From the NCBI RefSeq assembly GCF_008704535.1, contig NZ_CP023701.1:2604001-2668000 (forward strand): a stretch of DNA of 64,000 bases, given 5' to 3'. Positions 24,685 through 32,800 of the stretch are shown here, piece by piece. Position 1 is the first letter of the stretch. The number at the start of each line of letters is the position of its first letter. The DNA comes from Streptomyces subrutilus. GTDB taxonomy: Bacteria > Actinomycetota > Actinomycetes > Streptomycetales > Streptomycetaceae. Below the pieces are notes generated by a model. The model was given only the letters and a program-made list of their open reading frames with translations, did not search any database and was not told the DNA's origin. Made by a program: the position numbers and the translations under genes.

Positions 24685-25608
24685 TCAACCCCGGCGCAAC
24701 CGCTGGTGTTCCAGGTCCACCAGCTCGGCCGCGACGGTCTCCAGGGTCTCCAGGTCCCGCTTGGCCAGGTCCGCGGTGCGCGGCTCGCCGAGGAAGGTGG
24801 GGTCGAGGACCACGGTCGCGGCGCCGAGCGAGTCGAGCAGGTCCAGGTCCTCCCGGATCTGGCCGAGGCTGCCCTCGCCCAGCACCCGGTCCGCGCCGAG
24901 CGGGCGCCCGGTGATCCGCAGCTTGATCCGCGGGACCAGCGCGGGCACGGGCAGCCCGAGCCGGTCGGCGGCGTCCCGCAGGGAGGGCAGGCCGTACCCG
25001 ACGAGCCAGTCGGCGGTCACCGAGGTGGGGTGCCAGGCGTCCCCGTGGCGGACCGCGCGGCGCATGGCGCCGGCGCTGTGGCCGCCGACCCAGACGGGCG
25101 GGCCGGGCCGCTGCACGGGCAGCGGCCCGGTGCGCAGCCCCTCGACGGACACGAACTCGCCCCGGAAGGTGACCTCTTCCTCGGCCCAGCAGGCCTTGAT
25201 GAGCCGCAGGTACTCGTCGCTGCGGGCCCCGCGCCGCTCGAAGGGGACGCCCAGCGCGGCGAACTCCCCGGCGGCCCAGCCGGCCGCGGCGCCGAAGACG
25301 AACCGGCCTCCGCTGAGCTGGTCGATGTTGGCCACCAGCCGGGCCACCTGCACGGGGTGCCGGTACGGGAGGATCGTGACGGTCGTGCCGAGGCCGATGC
25401 GGCGGGTCGTCCCGGCCAGCCAGGCCAGGACGGTGAAGGGGTCGTAGAAGGGGGTGGCGAACAGCCGGTGCACCTCCGGGGTGACCGCCACGTGGTCGGA
25501 GAGCAGCAGGTGGTGGTAGCCGAGCTCCTCCAGGCGCCGGGCCCAGTCCTGGAGGGAGCCGGGCGAGGCGTCCTCACCGTAGTTGGGTACGTTCACGCCG
25601 ATCTTCAC
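24685..25608 (-). CDS. LLM-class (luciferase-like) flavin-dependent oxidoreductase
   Basis: A 307-residue TIM-barrel protein of the bacterial luciferase-like/F420-dependent family. Typical elements are MKIGVNVPNYGE at the start, HLLLSDHVAVTPE, GRFVFGAAAGWAAGEFAALG and GPPVWVGGHSAGAMRRAVR. The cofactor can be reduced FMN or F420; the sequence does not settle which. It overlaps the end of the upstream MFS gene by 35 bases. In clusters such proteins act as monooxygenases or dehydrogenases, so this is a candidate tailoring enzyme. Confidence 0.85.
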   Translation of the reverse strand: MKIGVNVPNYGEDASPGSLQDWARRLEELGYHHLLLSDHVAVTPEVHRLFATPFYDPFTVLAWLAGTTRRIGLGTTVTILPYRHPVQVARLVANIDQLSGGRFVFGAAAGWAAGEFAALGVPFERRGARSDEYLRLIKACWAEEEVTFRGEFVSVEGLRTGPLPVQRPGPPVWVGGHSAGAMRRAVRHGDAWHPTSVTADWLVGYGLPSLRDAADRLGLPVPALVPRIKLRITGRPLGADRVLGEGSLGQIREDLDLLDSLGAATVVLDPTFLGEPRTADLAKRDLETLETVAAELVDLEHQRLRRG

Positions 25609-26782
25609 AGGGGGTTCCCTTCGTCGCGCCGGCGGCCCCGGAGCCGTCGGCCGTGCGCCGCGCCGTGCGGCCGGTGGTCAGGTGGACAGCGAGGGCGAGC
25701 CCGGCGCAGGCGGCGGCGCCCAGCGGCAGGGTGTGCGGGGCGGCGCCCGCGGCGAGGGCGGCCCCGCCGAGCCCCGCTCCGGCCGCGCCGCCGAGGTAGG
25801 TGGCGGAGCTGTTGAGGGCGAGGGCGGCCGGTCCCGCGGCGGTGGAGATCCCGAGCAGCCGGTGCTGCTGGGGTACGACGAACGCCCAGCCCGCGGCGCC
25901 CCACAGCACGAGCAGCACCGGTCCGGCCGGACCGGCCGCGGCGGGCAGCGCGGCCAGCGCGAGGGCGAGCAGGGCCAGGAGGACGCCGACCAGGGCGCCG
26001 GGGCGGCCGAGCCGGTCCAGGACCTGGCCGATGCCGAAGCTGCCCAGCACCCCGCCGAGCCCCCACAGCCACAGTCCGGGTCCGGCGCCGGCGGCTCCGG
26101 TGTCGGCCAGCACGGCGACGAGGTAGGTGTAGAGGCCCAGGCTGGCGGTGGCCTGGAGGAACGTGGTGAGGACGACGGAGCCGACGGAGCGGCTCAGTGC
26201 CTGGGCGAAGCGGCTGCGCAGGCTCTGCATCGGGGAGCCCTCGACGGCGGGCAGGAACAGCGCGAGGCCCGCGAGGGCCGCCGCGCCGAGCCCGGTGACC
26301 AGCCACAGGGCGGCGCGCCAGCCGGCCCGGTCGGCGAGCAGGACGCCGACCGGTACGCCGAGGACGGTTCCGGAGCTGAGGCCGCCCAGGACCACCGCGA
26401 GGGCGCGGCCGCGCCGTTCGGGGCCCGCGAGGGCCGAGGCGGCGGTGGCGGCCATGGGCATGAAGACGCCGGCGGCCACGCCCGCCGCGCCCCGGGCCGC
26501 CATCAGGACGGCGGTGCCGGGGGCGAGGGCGCTCACCGCGTTGGCGGCGGTGAACAGCGCGAGGGCGCCGAGCAGGACGGCGCGCACCCCGCGGCGCGAC
26601 AGGGCCGCTCCGGCCGGCGGCGCCACGAGGGCGTAGGCGAGGGTGAAGACGGTGACCAGCTGGCCGGTCAGCGCGGTCGAGCCGTGCAGGTCGGCGGAGA
26701 TCTCCGGGAGCAGTCCGGCCATCACGTAGGTGTCCGTGCCCACGGCGAAGGCACCCGCCCCGAGCAGCAGTACGCGTCGCAC
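25574..26782 (-). CDS. MFS transporter (drug:H+ antiporter type)
   Basis: A 402-residue major facilitator with about twelve helices. Near the N-terminus it shows FAVGTDTYVMAGLLPEIS, a pattern common to the AraJ/Bcr-like multidrug exporters, and after helix 2 the loop PPAGAALSRRGVRAVLLG corresponds to motif A. The GTG start at 26782 has GGAGGAGG just upstream. It is divergent from the glutamyl-tRNA synthetase gene across a 207-bp promoter region and leads the run MFS, luciferase-like, LysR. A self-resistance or export function is likely. Confidence 0.88.
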   Translation of the reverse strand: MRRVLLLGAGAFAVGTDTYVMAGLLPEISADLHGSTALTGQLVTVFTLAYALVAPPAGAALSRRGVRAVLLGALALFTAANAVSALAPGTAVLMAARGAAGVAAGVFMPMAATAASALAGPERRGRALAVVLGGLSSGTVLGVPVGVLLADRAGWRAALWLVTGLGAAALAGLALFLPAVEGSPMQSLRSRFAQALSRSVGSVVLTTFLQATASLGLYTYLVAVLADTGAAGAGPGLWLWGLGGVLGSFGIGQVLDRLGRPGALVGVLLALLALALAALPAAAGPAGPVLLVLWGAAGWAFVVPQQHRLLGISTAAGPAALALNSSATYLGGAAGAGLGGAALAAGAAPHTLPLGAAACAGLALAVHLTTGRTARRTADGSGAAGATKGTPCEDRRERTQLR

Positions 26783-26989
26783 CCTTTCCTCCTCCGATCC
26801 CGGGGCCCGGTCCGCCCGGACAGCAGCCTCCCCCGGAAATGCCGTCCGTGGGGCGTTCCGGGCTCCGGAAGGTACGGAAAACCACACCCGCGTGTCCGGG
26901 GAGGCGGGTGGTGCGGCGGTGCGGTCCTAGGGTCCGGAGGGCGGTGACACACCGCGTCTCATCGTCGGACGACGACGGAAGGATGCGCC

Positions 26990-28693
26990 ATGCACGACCG
27001 CGGACTCCTCGACACCATCGACTCGTGGTTCCCCGCCCGGCTCCCCGAACTCCGGCACTGGGAGACCCTCTTCGCACCCCGCACGCTGCCGCCCGGAGCC
27101 GAGGTGACCCGGTTCGCGCCGAGCCCGACCGGCTCCCTGCACCTGGGCGGCCTGTACGTGGCCGCGCTCGCCCGGGAGAGCGCGGCGGTGACCGGCGGGG
27201 TGTACCTGCTGCGGATCGAGGACACCGACAAGCGGCGCGAGGTCGCAGGGGCCGAGGCGGAGTTCGGCCGGGTCTTCGACTACTTCGGGCTCGCCCCGGA
27301 CGAGGGCGGGACGACGGGCGCCCACGGGCCGTACCGGCAGTCGGAGCGCGCGGAGATCTACCTCAGCCACGCCCGCGACCTGGTGCGCCGGGAGCTGGCC
27401 TACCCGTGCTTCTGCTCCGCGGAGGACCTGGCCCGGGGCGCGCGGGAGCAGCAGGCCTCGCGCTCGCCGATCGGGTACTACGGCAAGTGGGCGCCCTGCC
27501 GGGGGCTGTCGGTGGCGCGGGCCGACGCGCGGATCGCCGCGGGCGAGCCGTACACGGTCCGGCTGCGCCGCCCGGCGGGGATGCCGGGGCGGGTGCGGTT
27601 CCGCGACCGGATCCGGGGCTCCCTGACCATGCTGGACAACGGCAACGACGTGGTGCTCCTCAAGTCGGCCGAGGCCGGGGTGCGGCTTCCGACCTACCAC
27701 TTCGCGCACGTGGTGGACGACCACCTGATGGGGGTCACGCTGGTGATCCGCGGCGAGGAGTGGATCTCCTCGCTGCCGCTGCACCGGCAGCTGCACGAGG
27801 CGCTGGGCTTCCGGGCGCCGCAGTACGCGCACATCGCGGCCCTGATGAAGGTGGACGGCGGCAGCCGGCGCAAGCTGAGCAAGCGCAAGGACCCGGAGTC
27901 GGCGGCCTCGTTCTACGTGGCGGCGGGCTATCCGGCCCGCGCCGTCCTGCACTACCTGCGGGGGCTGGCCAACAGCCGGCTCGCGGAGCTGCCCGCGGAC
28001 GAGGCGCTGGCCACCCCGGTGCGGCTGGCCGAATCCGGCCTGTCGGGGCCGCTGGTGGACCTGGCCCGGCTGCGCTCGCTCAGCCGCGACCACATCGCGT
28101 CGCTGCCGCCGCGGGAGGCGCTCGACGCCCTGCGCACCTGGGCCGGCGGCCACGATCCCGAGCTGGCGGAGGTCCTGGCGCGGCACGGGGAGCTCGCGGT
28201 GCGGGTCTTCGAGATCGCCCGGCGGGGCACCGGCACGCCGCGCAAGGACCTGGCCTGCTGGTCGGAGTTCCGGGAGGCGTACGGCTTCTTCTTCCCCGAG
28301 CTGCACACCCCCGTGCGCTCCCCCGAGGACCCCCGGTTCGGCGGTCTGCCGGCGGGCGCGGTGGCCCGGGTCGCGGCGGAGCTGGCGGCGGGGGCGGGTC
28401 TGCCGGGCGGCGCGGCCGGGGAGGCCGGGGAGGTGCCGTGGCTGGACCGGCTGCGCGAGCTGGCCGGGCGGCTGGGCTACGCGCCGGACGTGCGGACGTA
28501 CCGCGCGGAGCCGGAGCGCTACCGCGGTTCGGTACGGGACGTGGCGAACGTGCTGCGGGTCTGCGTGACCGGCCGGACCCGCAGCCCCGACCTGTTCCAG
28601 GTGACCGGCGCCCTCGGCGAGGCGGAGGTGCTCCGGCGCCTCGCCCCCCTGGCGGCCCTGGCCCCACCGGCCGAACCGGCCCTCTGCGGCTGA
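26990..28693 (+). CDS. gltX: Second-type glutamyl-tRNA synthetase inside the cluster
   Basis: A 567-residue class I synthetase charging tRNA(Glu). The substrate-binding start RFAPSPTGSLHLGGLYVAAL contains the HIGH-like box (H51 to G53), RIEDTDKRREVAGAE follows, and the KMSKS-like loop is KLSKRKDPESAASF. The extended N-terminus (about 40 residues before FAPSPTG) and the general style look unlike the usual short actinobacterial GluRS. The ATG has GACGGAAGGA upstream. Glu-tRNA is the substrate of HemA, so the enzyme can feed the C5 route encoded nearby; alternatively it is a resistant copy. A hairpin follows the gene. Confidence 0.9.
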   Translation: MHDRGLLDTIDSWFPARLPELRHWETLFAPRTLPPGAEVTRFAPSPTGSLHLGGLYVAALARESAAVTGGVYLLRIEDTDKRREVAGAEAEFGRVFDYFGLAPDEGGTTGAHGPYRQSERAEIYLSHARDLVRRELAYPCFCSAEDLARGAREQQASRSPIGYYGKWAPCRGLSVARADARIAAGEPYTVRLRRPAGMPGRVRFRDRIRGSLTMLDNGNDVVLLKSAEAGVRLPTYHFAHVVDDHLMGVTLVIRGEEWISSLPLHRQLHEALGFRAPQYAHIAALMKVDGGSRRKLSKRKDPESAASFYVAAGYPARAVLHYLRGLANSRLAELPADEALATPVRLAESGLSGPLVDLARLRSLSRDHIASLPPREALDALRTWAGGHDPELAEVLARHGELAVRVFEIARRGTGTPRKDLACWSEFREAYGFFFPELHTPVRSPEDPRFGGLPAGAVARVAAELAAGAGLPGGAAGEAGEVPWLDRLRELAGRLGYAPDVRTYRAEPERYRGSVRDVANVLRVCVTGRTRSPDLFQVTGALGEAEVLRRLAPLAALAPPAEPALCG

Positions 28694-28739
28694 CCCCCGG
28701 CCGACGCCGCCACGGGCCCGGGCGCACCGGGCGCGGGCC

Positions 28740-28875
28740 GGCGACCCGGACGCGCCGGTGGGCCGGACGCGCCGGCGACCCGGACGCGCCGGCGACCCGG
28801 ACGCGCCGGCGACCCGGACGCGCCGGTGGGCCGGACGCGCCGGTGGGCCGGACGCGCCGGTGGGCCGGACGCGCC
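28740..28875. repeat. Eight tandem 17-bp units of two alternating types
   Basis: The stretch consists of eight 17-base units. Type A is GGCGACCCGGACGCGCC and type B is GGTGGGCCGGACGCGCC, in the order A B A A A B B B. The last ten bases of each unit are identical. A ninth type B start runs directly into the left arm of the adjacent hairpin. It lies in the 270-bp gap between the convergent gltX and regulator genes. No open frame with a start is supported. Confidence 0.85.
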
Positions 28876-28910
28876 GGTGGGCCGGACCCCTTGCGGGGGT
28901 CCGGCCCACC
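28876..28910. terminator. Strong hairpin terminator grown out of the 17-bp repeat array
   Basis: Arms GGTGGGCCGGACCCC and GGGGTCCGGCCCACC are perfect 15-bp complements with a five-base loop (TTGCG). It sits between the ends of the convergent gltX (+) and YciI-LuxR (-) genes and can terminate both. Confidence 0.8.
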
Positions 28911-28967
28911 GGCACGTCTGCGGACGCGGGTCGCGGCCCGGGCCGCGGGGCCCGGGCCGGGGGCGGC

Positions 28968-29492
28968 TCAGCCGACCGCCGCCAGGCTGCCGGCTTGCGG
29001 CTGGAGCGCGTTCAGCGCCATGGCCAGCTGCGCCCTGCGGCTGATCGAAAGCTTCTGGTAGATGCGCGTGATGTGCTGCTCCACGGCCCGCGGCGACACC
29101 GTGAACCGGTCGGCTATCTGCCGGTTGGTCAGCCCGGCCAGCATCAGCCGCGCCACGCGCCATTCGTGCGCGCTCAGCCCGTCGGTGCTCGCGGCGGCCT
29201 CCCGGCCCGGCGCGAGCGCCCCCTCCTCGGCCCCCACCAGGTCCCCCAGCGCCCGGATGCGGACCTCGACCACCAGCCGCTCCTGAACGTACGGATCCCG
29301 CCCCAGCACGCGTTGCAGGGCGGCGCGGTCCTCGACCTTCACGACGAGCATCTCACCGCGCCCCCCGTCCCATTCACCCCCGTCGACGAGCACACCGAGG
29401 CGGGACATTCTTCGCCAGTAGGCCCGGTGCGCGGATCGCGCTCGGATCAGCCGGTCGTCGTTGCGGAACTCTCTGTCGATCAGGAACTTCAC
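28968..29492 (-). CDS. YciI-like domain fused to LuxR-type DNA-binding domain (regulator 2)
   Basis: A 174-residue regulator with the same build as that at 21819-22493. The YciI-like domain (about 1-95) starts VKFLIDREFRNDDRLIRARS and includes GVLVDGGEWDGGRGEMLVVK. The LuxR helix-turn-helix (about 115-165) has LSAHEWRVARLMLAGLTNRQ and TVSPRAVEQHITRIYQKLSI. The start is placed at the GTG at 29492 because the YciI fold begins there; the adjacent GTG at 29495 is equally possible and a longer upstream frame is not supported. It is divergent from the PKS across about 330 bp, so it is the obvious candidate to control the PKS promoter. Confidence 0.8.
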   Translation of the reverse strand: MKFLIDREFRNDDRLIRARSAHRAYWRRMSRLGVLVDGGEWDGGRGEMLVVKVEDRAALQRVLGRDPYVQERLVVEVRIRALGDLVGAEEGALAPGREAAASTDGLSAHEWRVARLMLAGLTNRQIADRFTVSPRAVEQHITRIYQKLSISRRAQLAMALNALQPQAGSLAAVG

Positions 29493-29495
29493 CAC

Positions 29496-29823
29496 TGAAA
29501 CCGCCAATTCCAGCCATAGGAGGCCGGCGGGCCCCCAACCCATCCTTAGCGAACAGCGGAGAACGATACACGCCAAGTCAAAGTTGCACTGGGGGGCAAT
29601 CTCATTCGGCCATGCAATGTAAACAGGGCACTTGTCGAGTTGGCACGATTCCTCCCGCGCCGGAGTTGCCCAAACCGGGCACAAGATGGCAGTACCCCCA
29701 TGAAATATCACCGCCGTGTGAACAAAGATTGCCCTGGAGTGCATCGTTGAACCACTATCGATCCAGTGGTGATCCCCCCTCACATCACGACGTCCGTCGT
29801 CTTCTTGACCAGATGGGATTCAC
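29496..29823. promoter_or_regulatory. Divergent promoter region between the YciI-LuxR regulator and the PKS
   Basis: About 330 bases without a supportable gene, clearly less GC-rich than the surroundings. A short inverted repeat TGCCC-AAACC-GGGCA lies at 29667-29681, and related GGGCA/TGCCC words recur at about 29630 and 29732. These could be operator half-sites for the adjacent LuxR-type protein. The PKS start has only a weak ribosome-binding site (GATGGG). No consensus -10/-35 pair can be asserted. Confidence 0.5.
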
Positions 29824-32800
29824 ATGAGCAGCATCGATCCGGTCAGAACCGTCGCCGTTGTCGGCATGGGCTGCCGCTTCCCCGGGGCCTCGGGGACCGA
29901 CGCTTTCTGGAAGAACCTCACGGCCAATACGGATTCCATTACTCCGATTCCTTCGGAGCGATTCGATGCGGCGCGGTATCACTCCACGACTCCCGGAACG
30001 CCCGGCCGGACGGTTTCCCGCCACGGCGGTTTCCTCGACGATCCGTTCTCTTTCGACGCCCCTTTCTTCGGAATTTCTCCGGCCGAGGCCGCTTTACTCG
30101 ACCCGCAGCACCGGCTGCTGCTGCCGGTGGTGTGGGAAGCGCTGGAAGACGCCGGCATCGCACCCTCGGCCCTGGCCGGCAGCAGCACGGGCGTCTACAT
30201 CGGCCAGGCCACCGGCGACTACGCCGACACCGGGCTGCACGTGGACCCGACCCTCGGCGAGGCCACCGGCAGCCGGCTGCGGTCCATGGCCGCCGGGCGC
30301 ATCTCGTACGCCCTCGACCTGCGCGGGCCCAGCATGACCATCGACACCGCCTGCTCCTCCTCGCTGGTCGCCGTGCACACGGCCCGGCAGAGCCTGCTGA
30401 GCGGCGAGGCCGAGGTGGCCGTCGCGGGCGGGGTCAACGTGATCCTCTCCCCCCGCGACTCCATCGCCTACTCGCAGGCCGAGATGCTCTCCCCGGACGG
30501 CCGCTGCAAGTTCGGCGACGCCGGCGCCGACGGCTTCGTCCGCAGCGAGGGCATCGGGGTGGTGGTGCTCAAGCCGCTGCCGGCCGCCCTGCGCGACGGT
30601 GACCGCGTCCTGGCCCTGCTGCCCGGGAGCGCGGTGACCAACGACGGCCGGGGCAGCGGGCTGCTGCTCAAGCCCGCCGTCTCGGGCCAGACCGCCATGT
30701 TCGAGGCGGCCTGCCGCGACGCCGGGGTGCGCCCGGGCGACCTGGACTACGTGGAGGCGCACGGCACCGGGACCCCGGTGGGCGACGCGGTGGAGCTGCG
30801 GGCCCTGGCCGCGGCCGTGGCCGGTTCCCGTACCGCGCGGCGCCCGCTGCGGACCGGCTCGGTCAAGAGCAACATCGGGCACACCGAGGCCGCCGCGGGC
30901 ATCGCCGGCCTGATCAAGGCCGTCCTGGCGGCGCACCACGGCACGGTCCCCGCCTCGCTGCACCACCACACCCCGAACCCGGTCCTCGCGGACCTCCCGG
31001 TCTCGGTGGTCACCCGCAACGAGCCGCTCGGGCGGGGCAGCGGCCGGGCCCTGCTCGGGGTGAGCTCCTTCGGCCTGTCCGGAACGAACGCGCACGTGGT
31101 GGTGGCCGAGCACCTGCCGGAGCCGGCCGCGTCCGGCTCCTCCGGCGCCCGGCGCCCCGGCCCGCCCGCGCGGGCCGCCGTCGGTGCCGGCCGCGGCGCG
31201 CCGCCGCGCCCGGCGCCGCCCGCCGCGGAGGCCGCCCTCCTGGTGCTCAGCGCCCGCTCCCCCGCCGCCCTGGAACGGCTGGCCGCGCGGTACGCCGACT
31301 TCCTCGGCCCGGACGGCGCCGGCCGGGACCTGGACCTGGCGGAGGTCTGCGCGGCGGCCGCCCTGCGCCGCGACGCGCACCCGTACCGCCTGTGGGTCAC
31401 CGGCAGCGCGCACGACGAACTCGCCGCCGGGCTGCGGGAGCTGGCCCGCGGCGGCCGCCCGGACAACGGCGGCGCCGGACCCGGGGTGTTCGGGCCGGGC
31501 CTGCGCACGGTCTTCGTCTTCCCCGGGCAGGGCTCCCAGTGGACGGGCATGGGCCGCGCGCTGCTGGAGTCCTCCGCCGCATTCCGCGAGGCGCTGGAGG
31601 CGTGCGACGCGGCGGTGCGCGAGGAGGCCGGCTGGTCGGTGCTGGAGGTGCTGCGCGCGCCGGGCGAGGACTTCCCCGACGACGTCGGCACCGTCCAGCC
31701 CGTCCTGTGGGCGATGGAGGTGGCACTCGCCGCGTACTGGCGGGAGGCCGGGGTGACCCCGGACGTGTGCGTGGGCCACAGCATGGGCGAGGTGGCGGCG
31801 GCGGTCGTCGCGGGCGGGCTGGGCCTGCGCGACGGCGCGGCGGTCATCTGCCGGCGCAGCGCCCTGATGCGCTCGCTGGCCGGTCGCGGGGCCATGCTCG
31901 CCACCGAGCTCTCCGCCGACCGGGCCCGCGAGCTGGCCCGGTCCGAGGCGGGCGGGACGGTGTGCGTCGCCGCCGAGAACGCGCCGGAGTCGACCGTGCT
32001 GTCGGGCGAGCGGGCCGGGCTGGAGCGGCTGGCGCGGCGGCTGGACGAACGGGGCGTCTTCCACCGGCCGGTGCGGGTGAACGTGGCCTCCCACTCCCCG
32101 CTCATGGACGGGATCACCGGAGAGCTGCTGGAGGCCCTGGCCGACGTGGCCCCGGTGCCCGCGCACACCGCGCTCTACTCCACGCTGCGCGGCACGGAGC
32201 TGGACGGTCCCGAACTGGACGCCCGCTACTGGGTGGACAACCTGCGGGAGCCGGTGCTGTTCCACGGCGCGGTGTCGGCGCTGGCGAAGGACGCGGACGC
32301 CGTCTTCGTCGAGATCAGCCCCCATCCGGTACTCCAGGCCGCGCTGGAGGACACCCTCGCGGCGGCCGGATCCGCATCGGCCGTCACGGGTTCGACCCGG
32401 CGCGGCCGTCCGGAGCGGGCCGAGCTGGCCCGCTCCCTGGGCCGGGTCTTCGCGGCGGGCGGGCGGGTGCGCTGGGAGCGGTGGTTCCGCGACGGCTCCC
32501 CGCACGTGCCGCTGCCCGGATACCCGTGGGACGAGGAGCACCTGCGCCGCCCCGGGGCGGCCGGCGGGGCCTTCGGCGGGCCGGAGCCTGCGGAGCCCGC
32601 GCAGCCGGCCGGGCTGGGCTCGTACGTACGGCACTTCGGCCCGGGCGAGGACCTGGTGGGGGTCCGGGTGCGCGGGCTGGACCTGGTCGCGCCGGTGGTG
32701 TCGCTGGCGGTCCTGCACGCGGCGGCCGCCGCGCGGTTCCCCGGCGGGGCGCTGATCCGGGACGTACGGGTGGGCGCCGACCCGGTGCCGGCCGGCGCGG

